A stretch of 64,000 bases of DNA from Thiocapsa roseopersicina (GTDB taxonomy: Bacteria; Pseudomonadota; Gammaproteobacteria; Chromatiales; Chromatiaceae). The position numbers and the translations under genes were made by a program. The stretch covers positions 1-64,000 of the forward strand of contig NZ_FNNZ01000004.1 in assembly GCF_900106925.1 (NCBI RefSeq). Direction: 5' to 3'. This document shows, one piece after another, positions 34,546-42,378 of this stretch. The notes under the pieces are model-generated. The model searched no databases. It was not told the DNA's origin and worked only from the letters and a program-made list of their open reading frames with translations. Numbering within the stretch: the stretch's first letter is position 1; each line of letters opens with the position of its first letter.

Positions 34546-35466
34546 TCACTGAATCCCTTCGCGCTCGAGCTGCTTCTTCAGCACCTCGATCTGGATATCG
34601 AGGTCCATCACGTCGGTCTTGAGAAGCCTCTGGTGTTGCTCGTCGAACACCTGCTCGACCGTCACCAGGACGTTGCGAAAATTCTGCTCCAACTCGCGCG
34701 AATCCGCCAGACGATGGGTCCGTGCATAACCGTCCGCGACCTGCTGGACACCGTCGAGATAGACGCTCAAAAACTTGCGTGCCCGAAACAGGTCGGTGGG
34801 CCGATCCGCGATCTGATTCAGGATCGCACGGCCCTGCGAGCCGATGCGTTGCAGCCGGATCTTCAGCTCCGGATTGGCGATGGTCGTCGCCGCACGGTCC
34901 AGGTCGATCAGCTTTCGCTCGGCCTCTTCCAAGGCCGCCGCAACCTTGCGCGTCCGCTCGTCGTCGGTCGCGAAGGGACGTGCGCGACCGAGCGGCTCGA
35001 GGCCATAGACCAGGTGAAAGCCGATCATGGCGACCGTCGCATAGACGAGGCTGAGCGCCGGCCCTTGACCGACGGCCAACCAGGCGGCCAATCCGGTTGC
35101 AACGCCTGTCAGCACACCGCCGATGGTCTTCAGCGGGATACGCTGGAGACGCGTAAAGCGTAGAACCTGTTGAGCATGCTCCGCGCGCAGCCCGCGGCGG
35201 GTCAGATCGGCCGCCGCCATGAAAAGCGCAAAGATCCCGCCGTCGATCAGGACGACATCCAACCGCCCTGCCCCGAGCCCGATCAAGGCACCGATCAGGA
35301 GCGGGATCGGCAGCAGGAACAGGAGCGTGCCCTTCGCGCGAGGTTTCCCCCGAGCGGGCATGTTCGTGTTGGGATCAGGGTGACGATCCGGCCTGACCCC
35401 GAGAATCAGCTCGGTCAGACTCAGGGTCCGACGCTGCTCGGGAGGTGTGCTCGCGGGGCCGGCCAT
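34546..35466 (-). CDS. XpaC-like (5-bromo-4-chloroindolyl phosphate hydrolysis family) membrane protein
   Basis: The roughly 306-residue protein has several membrane helices at residues 43-85 (TLLFLLPIPLLIGALIGLG, LIDGGIFALFMAAADLTRRG) and 115-150, then a long helical C-terminus (RKVAAALEEAERKLIDLDRAATTI... and DVMDLDIQIEVLKKQLEREGI). This matches the XpaC family that accompanies TelA. ATG 35466 is preferred over an in-frame TTG at 35490, because it overlaps the stop of a short upstream reading frame as TGATG, pointing to translational coupling. Function is unknown; a stress or envelope role is inferred from TelA pairing. Confidence 0.85.
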   Translation of the reverse strand: MAGPASTPPEQRRTLSLTELILGVRPDRHPDPNTNMPARGKPRAKGTLLFLLPIPLLIGALIGLGAGRLDVVLIDGGIFALFMAAADLTRRGLRAEHAQQVLRFTRLQRIPLKTIGGVLTGVATGLAAWLAVGQGPALSLVYATVAMIGFHLVYGLEPLGRARPFATDDERTRKVAAALEEAERKLIDLDRAATTIANPELKIRLQRIGSQGRAILNQIADRPTDLFRARKFLSVYLDGVQQVADGYARTHRLADSRELEQNFRNVLVTVEQVFDEQHQRLLKTDVMDLDIQIEVLKKQLEREGIQ

Positions 35467-35594
35467 CAGAGGACGAACATCGCCTGACAAGAGACCAGCC
35501 CCACGCTGAAGGTGAGCAAGACCCCGCCGAGCAGACGAAGACCTAAAGGGGGTCGCGTTGGCGATGGAGGGACGATCGTCCGTAACTCGGGCAT
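35466..35594 (-). CDS. probable 42-residue single-pass membrane peptide coupled to XpaC
   Basis: The ATG at 35594 opens a 42-codon frame. The sequence begins MPELRTIVPPSPTRPP, continues with a hydrophobic helix (LGLRLLGGVLLTFSVGLVSC) and ends CQAMFVL. Its TGA overlaps the preferred XpaC start by one base (TGATG), the arrangement expected for coupled translation. A Val-Ser-Cys near the end could even be a lipobox. I know no homologue; the support is the membrane helix, the Pro-rich cytosolic start and the exact stop/start overlap. Confidence 0.45.
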   Translation of the reverse strand: MPELRTIVPPSPTRPPLGLRLLGGVLLTFSVGLVSCQAMFVL

Positions 35595-35643
35595 ACGAGG
35601 ATTTCCGCTGCGGGATGTACTCTAGGGCGTAAGCCCGACCTGC

Positions 35644-36312
35644 TCAGAGCAGCTTCACCAGCGCCGTCAATGCGCCGACCTGAGCGAACATGAGGGGGAT
35701 GAGCCACATCAGCAAGGTGTTGCGGCTGCGCTCGATCGCGGTCATGACCTCGCCGCGAAGCTGCTGGATCTCCTTCTGGAGTCGCAGCTCGGTTTCGCGT
35801 AGCTCGCCGCGGAGCTGCTCGATGTCGGTCTTGACCTCGCCGCGAAGCTGCTGGATCTCCTTTTGGAGTCGCAGCTCGGTTTCGCGTAGCTCGCCACGCA
35901 ACTGCTCGATGTCGGCTTTGACCTCGCCGCGAAGCTGCTCGATCTCGGTCTTGAACCCACCGCGCAACTGCTCGATCTCGGTCTTGACCTCGCCGCGGAG
36001 CTGCTCGATCTCGGTCTTGACCTCGCCGCGGAGCTGCTCGATCTCGGTCTTGACGTCGCCGCGGAGCTGCTCGATCTCCGTCTTCACCTCGCCGCGGAGC
36101 TGCTCGATCCGCACCACGAGATCCGCGCGGACCTGCTCGATCTCTCTTTGAAGCCGCAGCTCGGTCTCCCGCAGCTGCTGATTGGTCACGAGATCCGGCA
36201 AGTGCGGGTAACGCTCTTCCAACCGCTCGAAAGCGGACGCGATCACCCGTGCACGCGCCCGATCGTCAGGCGCGCTTGCGAGTGCCTCGTAAAGTTCGAC
36301 GACAGAGCCCAT
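35644..36312 (-). CDS. coiled-coil membrane-anchored protein built of 11-residue repeats
   Basis: The roughly 222-residue protein has three parts. Residues 1-45 are a helical head (MGSVVELYEALASAPDDRARARVIASAFERLEERYPHL in two overlapping helices). Residues about 55-195 are a regular coiled coil whose repeating unit is IEQLRGEVKTE, 11 residues or 33 bp. There are about six such units in a row, then two longer 29-residue units in which ELRETELRLQKE is inserted. The end is a single membrane helix (LLMWLIPLMFAQVGALTALVKLL). The layout resembles DUF1640-type tail-anchored coiled-coil proteins; function is unknown. ATG 36312 has AGGGTGA upstream; a GTG lies 13 codons earlier. Confidence 0.85.
   Translation of the reverse strand: MGSVVELYEALASAPDDRARARVIASAFERLEERYPHLPDLVTNQQLRETELRLQREIEQVRADLVVRIEQLRGEVKTEIEQLRGDVKTEIEQLRGEVKTEIEQLRGEVKTEIEQLRGGFKTEIEQLRGEVKADIEQLRGELRETELRLQKEIQQLRGEVKTDIEQLRGELRETELRLQKEIQQLRGEVMTAIERSRNTLLMWLIPLMFAQVGALTALVKLL
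35745..36100. repeat. 33-bp tandem repeat tract inside the coiled-coil gene
   Basis: Direct repeats of a 33-bp unit (each reading CTGCTCGAT and then CGCGG/CGCGAAG text on the plus strand) encode the 11-residue heptad-variant coil. Adjacent copies are nearly identical in DNA, so unit number could change by slippage or recombination. It is a coding repeat and not CRISPR, because there are no unique spacers. Confidence 0.85.
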
Positions 36313-36412
36313 GCGATTCGTCACCCTGCTGGCGTCCGGTGCTGTAGCCACAGTCTATCCCAGATTCGATGTCCCGGTCCCGACCGGCCTCGGACGATCG
36401 GTCGAACGCCCG

Positions 36413-39205
36413 TCACCCGGTATTGCGCATCCCCGCCGCGATCGCATTGATCGAGCGCAGCAGCGGATCGAGCCACTCCTCGCGCTTGGCCTCGTCCTGC
36501 TCGGCACGGTAGCGCTCCAGCAGAGCGACCTGGATATGATTCAAGGGGTCCAGATAGATGTTGCGACGCGCCAGGGAGTGTTGAAGATCCGGGGTCTCCT
36601 CCATTAGACCGCGCAGGCCGGCGACGTTCATCACCTGTGTGAGGGTGCGTCCATATTCGGCCTCGACGACGCCGTAGATCGCCTGCGCGCGCTCCTGGTT
36701 CTCGGCCAAGCGGGCGTAGGCCCGCGCGATATGCATCTCGGCCTTGAAGAGCGACATCTGGGTGTTGGATAGGAGTGCACGGAAATAGGGCCACTCCTGA
36801 TACATCTTCTGGAGCTTCACGAGGCGATCCAGCTCGTTGCCGCGATAGCGCTCGATCGCATAGCCGATGCCGAACCAGGCCGGCAAGGTCTGGCGCGACT
36901 GCGCCCACCCGAAGACCCAAGGGATGGCACGGATGGACTTCAACGAGCGATCCGCCTTTTTGCGATGCGAGGGGCGCGAGCCGATGTTCAGCAGGGCGAT
37001 CCCGTCGAGCGGCGTACACTCGTAAAAATAGTCGAGGAAGCCCTCGGTGTCTTGGGTCAGTTGCCGATAGGCCTCCTCGCCGTAGCGGGCGAGCTCGTCC
37101 ATGATGCCGAGATAGTCCTTGCGGTCCTCCGGCGGCGGCTCGATCAGACAGCGACTGGCCTTGATGAGCCCGCTGATGCCCAGGGTCAGCTCGTAGCGCG
37201 CGGTCTCCGGATTCGCATAGCGATACGACAGCACCTCGCCCTGCTCGGTGAGCTTGATCTGTCCGTGCACGGTATCGGTCGGCTGAGCAAGGATGGCCTC
37301 GTGGGTCGGCCCGCCGCCGCGCCCGACCGTTCCGCCGCGCCCGTGGAAGAGGCGGCAGGAGACGCCCTGATCGTCGGCGAGCTGGATCACACGGCGCTGC
37401 GCCTCGTAGAGACGCCAGCTCGAGGCGAGGATGCCGCCGTCTTTACAGGAATCCGAATACCCGAGCATCACCTCCTGCTGATTGCCCGACGCCTTCAGCA
37501 ACGCGCCGTAGGCGGGATCCCGGAACAACCGCCCCATCACCTCGCCGATGCGATTCAGGTCGTCGATGGTCTCGAACAGGGGCGAGATCTGGATCTTGCA
37601 GAACCAGCCCTGGCGATCCTTGCCGGCGAGTCCGGCAAGCCGCGCCAACAGCATGACCTCCATCACGTGACTGGCGTGATGGGTCATGGAGATGACGTAC
37701 TGACCGAACAGACTCTCGCTGATCTCCGCGCGCATGCGTGCCATCACCTCGAAGACCTCCAGGGTCTCGCGGGTCTCCGGCGTCAAGGTCGCCTTGTCGA
37801 TGACGAAGGGGTGCGGATGGGCGATGGCCTCCGCCAAGGCCATCAGGCGCTGCTCCTCGTCGAAGGCTTGATAGTAGGGGGCGCCGGCCTGGCGCGCGAA
37901 GAGCTCGGTCACGGCCTCGGTGTGGCGTATCGATTCCTGACGAATATCGAGATGAACCAGGTGAAAGCCGAAGGTCTCGGCGAGCCGGATGAGATCCTGC
38001 AAGGGGCCGGCGGCGGCGTTGGCATCGCCGTGGTGGTGCAGCGAGTCGCGAATGAGATAGAGGTCGGCAAGGAAGTCGCGGTCGCTTGCATACCCGGCCG
38101 GTTGCGTCGGTTCGTGCCGTCCCGACATGCGCGCGCGTATCCGCTGCAGGTTCGCGTCGAGACGATGATCCATCATCGCCAGCTTGCGCCGATAGGGCTC
38201 GTGCACATAGCGGCGCAGGCTCTGGCCCATCGTGTCGACCCAATAGTCCTCGTCGGAATCGAGGCTGTCCATGAAGGCCGGCGACGGCTGGCAGATGGAG
38301 CTGGCATGACTGAGCATCCGGTGCAGCTTGCGGATGCGCTCGAGATACAGCTCCAGGACCAGCTCGCCGTGCATGCGAACAGCAAGCTCGGTGGTCTCGG
38401 GCTTGACGAAGGGGTTGCCGTCGCGGTCCCCGCCGATCCAGGAGCCGAAACGGATGAAGCTCGGAACCCTGATCCCGCACTGCGCCCCGTAGGCCCGGCG
38501 CACCGCCTTTTCCAGAAAGCGATAGACCTGCGGCACGGCATCGAACAGCGATTCGCGGAAGAAATAGAGCCCTTGGCGCACCTCGTCGGTGACCTGCGGC
38601 TTGTGGATACGCACCTCGTCGGTCTTCCAGAGGATCTGGATCTGCGTGAGGATTTCCTGGAGTCGGTCCTCGAGCTCCTCGTCGTTGAGCTTGCTGCGGT
38701 GCAGATCCTGACCGACCAAGAAGATCCGTCGGAAGGTCTCCAAGGTCGTGCGTCGCTTCGCCTCGGTGGGATGCGCGGTGAAGACCGGAAGATAGATCAG
38801 GTGCTCGAGCAGGCTCTGAAAATTTTCCGGGCTCACGCCGTCTGCCTTGAGCTGTCGCGCCATGTCGTCGAAGGAGCCGACCCAAAGCCGCTGCCCGGCC
38901 GAGATCAGATCCATGCGGGCTAGGTAGGCGTTGAGCTCCTCGGCGGTATTGACCAGGCCGAAATAGATGTTGAAGGCGCGGATGACCTCCGAAAGGGTCT
39001 GAGCATCCAGCCCCTCGATCCGCTTCATCAACTTCTCGCGCAGCTCGGGGTCGTCGCCTTCGCGCAGCTGCATGAAGCCGTCGCGCAGACGCTCCACGAT
39101 CACCAGCACGCGTTTGCGGCTGTGCTCGCGCAGCACCTCCCCGAGCAGGGCGGTGAAGAGCTGGACATCGCGCTCCAGCGCCTGATCTTGCGGAACATCG
39201 TTCAT
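36413..39205 (-). CDS. ppc: phosphoenolpyruvate carboxylase
   Basis: PEPC makes oxaloacetate from phosphoenolpyruvate and bicarbonate, refilling the TCA cycle. The 930-residue protein has all main signatures: FTAHPTEAKRRTTLETFRR (catalytic His region), GSWIGGDRDGNPFVKPE, the LGYSDSCKDGGILAS block, the FHGRGGTVGRGGGPTHEAI loop, and the invariant C-terminal end GMRNTG. The active site therefore appears intact. ATG 39205 (MNDVPQDQ) gives the usual length; upstream codons from 39331 are not conserved. It is monocistronic. Confidence 0.97.
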   Translation of the reverse strand: MNDVPQDQALERDVQLFTALLGEVLREHSRKRVLVIVERLRDGFMQLREGDDPELREKLMKRIEGLDAQTLSEVIRAFNIYFGLVNTAEELNAYLARMDLISAGQRLWVGSFDDMARQLKADGVSPENFQSLLEHLIYLPVFTAHPTEAKRRTTLETFRRIFLVGQDLHRSKLNDEELEDRLQEILTQIQILWKTDEVRIHKPQVTDEVRQGLYFFRESLFDAVPQVYRFLEKAVRRAYGAQCGIRVPSFIRFGSWIGGDRDGNPFVKPETTELAVRMHGELVLELYLERIRKLHRMLSHASSICQPSPAFMDSLDSDEDYWVDTMGQSLRRYVHEPYRRKLAMMDHRLDANLQRIRARMSGRHEPTQPAGYASDRDFLADLYLIRDSLHHHGDANAAAGPLQDLIRLAETFGFHLVHLDIRQESIRHTEAVTELFARQAGAPYYQAFDEEQRLMALAEAIAHPHPFVIDKATLTPETRETLEVFEVMARMRAEISESLFGQYVISMTHHASHVMEVMLLARLAGLAGKDRQGWFCKIQISPLFETIDDLNRIGEVMGRLFRDPAYGALLKASGNQQEVMLGYSDSCKDGGILASSWRLYEAQRRVIQLADDQGVSCRLFHGRGGTVGRGGGPTHEAILAQPTDTVHGQIKLTEQGEVLSYRYANPETARYELTLGISGLIKASRCLIEPPPEDRKDYLGIMDELARYGEEAYRQLTQDTEGFLDYFYECTPLDGIALLNIGSRPSHRKKADRSLKSIRAIPWVFGWAQSRQTLPAWFGIGYAIERYRGNELDRLVKLQKMYQEWPYFRALLSNTQMSLFKAEMHIARAYARLAENQERAQAIYGVVEAEYGRTLTQVMNVAGLRGLMEETPDLQHSLARRNIYLDPLNHIQVALLERYRAEQDEAKREEWLDPLLRSINAIAAGMRNTG

Positions 39206-39302
39206 CGGGCGTTTCTCTGTACCCGCGGCCATGAATGGAGCTGCCACGGAAGGAGTTGATCGAGTCCCGGATACTACCTTGCCGGAGCCCGACCGACAAA
39301 AG

Positions 39303-39320
39303 CCCCGAGAACCATCGGGG
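39303..39320. other. small palindrome upstream of ppc
   Basis: CCCCGA and TCGGGG form a 6-bp inverted repeat with a 6-nt loop about 100 bp upstream of the ppc start. A second dyad, CGCCCGA-GG-TCGGGCG (39420-39435), lies upstream of the divergent secreted-protein gene. These might be regulatory sites in the shared promoter region, but nothing identifies the binding factor. Confidence 0.3.
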
Positions 39321-39492
39321 ACATTTATCACACCGGGTCATGGATGGCCTTCCGAGCGGCGACCCGCCGGGGTCAGTCCCGAGGCTTGTGAACATCCTGT
39401 TTTTGACTTAGCTTCACCCCGCCCGAGGTCGGGCGAGAACAACAAACAACCCCGCCGAGAACCCCGACAGAAACCAAGATGAGGAGATCGAC

Positions 39493-40095
39493 ATGAAACA
39501 GATTACGCTGATGACGCTCGCAGGCACCCTGATCCTCGGCCCGGTCATGCTCTCCGCCCAAGCCCAAACCGCGGGCGTCCCGGTGGCTGCAGGAGCCGTG
39601 ACGAAGGAGGTCACCGGCACCGTCGTGGTGGTCAATCCGCAGACCCGCATGCTGACCATTCGTCAACCCGACGGCGTCTTTGAGGTGATTCACGTTCCGA
39701 GCGAGGTTCAGCGGCTCGACGAGATCCGTATCGACGACACGCTCACGATCGACTATGTCGAGGCCGTGGCGATCGATCTGCAAAAGGGCAACGCCGCGGC
39801 CGCCGCGCCGGGGGCAGTCGCCACCAGAGACGTCGATCGTGAAGGCGGGCGCCTGCCGGCAGGCAGCATCCAAGAAACCATCACGCTTGTTGGAATCGTC
39901 GAGGTCGTCAACACCGCCGAATCCAAGGTCACCGTCCGAGGCCCCGAGAACACAGTCACCGTCAACGTACGGGATCCGGCGCTGCTCGCGGAAGTGAGCG
40001 TCGGGGACAGCGTCACGGTCAACTACATCAGCGCGGTTGCGGCCGGCATCGAGCGTGCGAGCGCACCCAGACACACCCGGCCCGGCTCGCAATGA
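39493..40095 (+). CDS. secreted protein with two copies of a small beta-barrel-like domain, unknown
   Basis: A 200-residue protein with a Sec signal peptide (MKQITLMTLAGTLILGPVMLSAQAQ). It contains two homologous segments of about 60 residues. One reads EVTGTVVVVNPQTRMLTIR...DTLTIDYVEAVAIDL (residues 37-97). The other reads TLVGIVEVVNTAESKVTVRG...DSVTVNYISAVAAGIE (about 130-190). The pattern of V-G-x-V-x2-V-N then D-x-V-T-V-x-Y resembles small OB-fold or DUF5666-like domains. Function is unknown. It is followed by the ClC-SPOR fusion gene 165 bp later on the same strand. Confidence 0.75.
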   Translation: MKQITLMTLAGTLILGPVMLSAQAQTAGVPVAAGAVTKEVTGTVVVVNPQTRMLTIRQPDGVFEVIHVPSEVQRLDEIRIDDTLTIDYVEAVAIDLQKGNAAAAAPGAVATRDVDREGGRLPAGSIQETITLVGIVEVVNTAESKVTVRGPENTVTVNVRDPALLAEVSVGDSVTVNYISAVAAGIERASAPRHTRPGSQ

Positions 40096-40259
40096 CCCTC
40101 GGCCTATGAAGAACAGCTCGGCGCGGGCACCGCGCCGAGTCATGCAACATGGGGCGACGCCGCACCGACGTCGGGCAGCGATACTCCGCCGACCGCATCG
40201 AGTCGACGCCGTGACATGCACACATCACGCAGACAACCGGTCGCGGCTCGGCGAACCCC

Positions 40260-42149
40260 GTGTCTGACCGCAGCGGATTCCCCTGGCCGCTCTACCTGAC
40301 CGCAGCCTTGGTCGGCGGTCTCGCCGGACTGGTCGGAGCCGTCTTCCACGCCGTCCTCGACCAAGCGGGCGAAGGCCGCGACGCCCTGCGCGCTCTCCTT
40401 GAAACAGCACCGGTTCCCGGCTGGCTCGTCCTCGCAGTGTTGGGCGCCTTAGTCCTCGTGGCCGCCCTTTGGATGGTGCGCCGCTTTGCCCCGGAGGCGG
40501 CCGGCAGCGGCATCCAGGAGGTCGAGGCGATCCTTGCCGGGCAGCGCACCCTGCGCTGGCGGCGGGTTCTTCCGGTCAAGTTCGTGGCCGGCGCATTGGC
40601 GGTCGGCTCGGGATTGGTCCTCGGGCGCGAAGGACCGACGGTCCACATGGGCGCCGCAATCGGTCAGATGGCCTCCGAGCGGATGGCGCTGGACGATCGC
40701 AACCGTCGCTCACTCATCGCAGCCGGCGCGGCTGCGGGGCTGGCTGCCGCCTTCAACGCCCCGCTCGCGGCCATCGTCTTCGTCACCGAAGAGCTGCGCG
40801 AGCACTTCGAATACAGCTTTGCCTCGATTCAGTCGGTCATCCTGGCCTGCTGCGCGGCGGTCGTCGTCAGCGGCTGGATCCTCGGCCAGGGACCGGATCT
40901 ACCGGTCCCGAATCTCGACATGGCCCCGCTCACCGCACTGCCGTTGTTCGTGATCCTGGGGCTTCTAATCGGCGCCTTGGGCGTGGGCTTCAACCGCGTG
41001 CTTCTGGGCTCGGTGCGGTCGTTCCGCGCTCTGCGCCCAAATCAGGCTTATCCGGGGGCCGTTGTCGTCGGCATGGTCTTGGGCGCCCTCCTTTGGGTCG
41101 CACCCGACACGGTCGGCGGCGGCGAAGCGCTGGTGGAATCACTGCCCGGCGCGCACCCGGCACTGCTCGTCCTGCTCGGACTACTCGCCGTGCGTCTCCT
41201 GACGACGGTCGGCAGCTACGGCATCGGGCTACCCGGCGGCATCTTCGCGCCACTGCTGGCCCTCGGCACCATAGCCGGGGCCGCTTTCTCCGAGCTGGTG
41301 GCGATCGCGGCACCGAGCCTGGCCCTGGAGCCCGGCGTCTTCGCGGTCGCCGCCATGGGCGCCCTCTTCGCCGCCACCGTACGCGCGCCCCTGACCGGCA
41401 TCATCCTGGTGATCGAGCTCACCGGCGCCCAGATGCTGGCCCTGCCGATCATCCTGACCTGCCTCACGGCGACATTCACCGCCGAGGCCATGGGCGGCCG
41501 ACCCATCTACAGTCTGCTCCTCGGACTGAGCGAGCGCCGGGCTCCGCGGGCGCCCGTCAGACGCATACTCGCTGCCGGGCTGATATTGGCAGCGCTGGTG
41601 GCCACCGATAGATTTCTTGTGTCGGATCCGCAGCCGGCCGACCAAACCGTCGCATCCGAGATGCAGCCTGTCCTGCCACCTGTCGCCCCCTCGACCGCGC
41701 GTCCAGTCATGCCCTCGACCTCGATCGATAGAGTCGAGTCCGATCGGCCTGTCGCCGCCGAGCTTCCGATCCCAACCCGAGGTGTCGCGCGCGACGTGCC
41801 CGGGTTGCCGCCTCCACTGAACGAAGTTGCTGCACCGGACACGTCAACGCAGACCGAACCCGCACCCGAGCCAATCGCCCTCGCGGCTCGGTACAGTATC
41901 CAGCTCATCAGCTTCCGCAAACCCGGGAGCCCGGCTGCTTTTGCCCGGCAGCAGGGTCTCCTCGACCAGGCGCGCACGCTGGATTCAGGCGCATCGGGCT
42001 GGTATCCCGTCCTCATAGGTGACTTCCTGAGCCGTAATGCAGCCGAGGCTGCACGCGATGCCTTGCCCGCCGATCTGCGCGGCTTGAAGCCGATCATTCG
42101 CGAGATCGCGCCGTCCGAGCGTCCGGTGCCGGTTCGCTCCGTGAACTAA
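40260..42149 (+). CDS. ClC-family chloride channel/antiporter fused to an extra helix and a C-terminal SPOR-like domain
   Basis: A 629-residue protein. Residues 1 to about 425 are a complete ClC core with the selectivity motifs GSGI (AAGSGIQEVE), GREGPTVHMG (gating Glu present) and the following GLPGGIFAPLLALG, plus FVTEELREHF, where the H+-pathway Glu of antiporters lies. Residues about 435-457 form an extra hydrophobic helix (RILAAGLILAALVATDRFLV). Residues 460-540 are a Pro/Thr/Ser-rich linker. Residues 544-616 read RYSIQLISFRKPG...GWYPVLIGDFLSRNAAEAARDAL, the SPOR pattern of peptidoglycan-binding division proteins. The added helix would put this domain in the periplasm. The start is GTG 40260. 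The core is confident, the SPOR call good but needs a profile check. Confidence 0.85.
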   Translation: MSDRSGFPWPLYLTAALVGGLAGLVGAVFHAVLDQAGEGRDALRALLETAPVPGWLVLAVLGALVLVAALWMVRRFAPEAAGSGIQEVEAILAGQRTLRWRRVLPVKFVAGALAVGSGLVLGREGPTVHMGAAIGQMASERMALDDRNRRSLIAAGAAAGLAAAFNAPLAAIVFVTEELREHFEYSFASIQSVILACCAAVVVSGWILGQGPDLPVPNLDMAPLTALPLFVILGLLIGALGVGFNRVLLGSVRSFRALRPNQAYPGAVVVGMVLGALLWVAPDTVGGGEALVESLPGAHPALLVLLGLLAVRLLTTVGSYGIGLPGGIFAPLLALGTIAGAAFSELVAIAAPSLALEPGVFAVAAMGALFAATVRAPLTGIILVIELTGAQMLALPIILTCLTATFTAEAMGGRPIYSLLLGLSERRAPRAPVRRILAAGLILAALVATDRFLVSDPQPADQTVASEMQPVLPPVAPSTARPVMPSTSIDRVESDRPVAAELPIPTRGVARDVPGLPPPLNEVAAPDTSTQTEPAPEPIALAARYSIQLISFRKPGSPAAFARQQGLLDQARTLDSGASGWYPVLIGDFLSRNAAEAARDALPADLRGLKPIIREIAPSERPVPVRSVN

Positions 42150-42378
42150 GCATCGATGCCGGGAAAGACCCGCGCCGCCGGACCTCCAATCGACTCCGCC
42201 CCGCAATGAAGAGTGCGTTTCACCCATCTCACAGGGCACATCTCCCGGCGGCTCGGGTCAGCTCCGTCAAGCACTGCGCCGGAATGTCGGTAAGACAGGC
42301 GATGTTGGGCTACCTTGAATCATCGTACGCTTGATTTTTCGCAAGCCGTGCACCTCGCGCAGACCAGGAGACCGAACA

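Noticed and set aside
35745-36100. Regular 33-bp repeats considered as a CRISPR array
   Set aside because: Units are directly adjacent without unique spacers and are in frame inside a coiled-coil gene; no cas genes are present.
33206-36312. TelA-XpaC region considered as a tellurite-resistance island
   Set aside because: No terZABCDE-type genes are present, base composition matches the surroundings, and the neighbours are housekeeping genes; TelA-XpaC pairs are common without tellurite phenotypes.
36965-38923. 652-codon open frame on the plus strand opposite ppc
   Set aside because: Antisense to phosphoenolpyruvate carboxylase, which has every family signature; no signal in the opposite translation.
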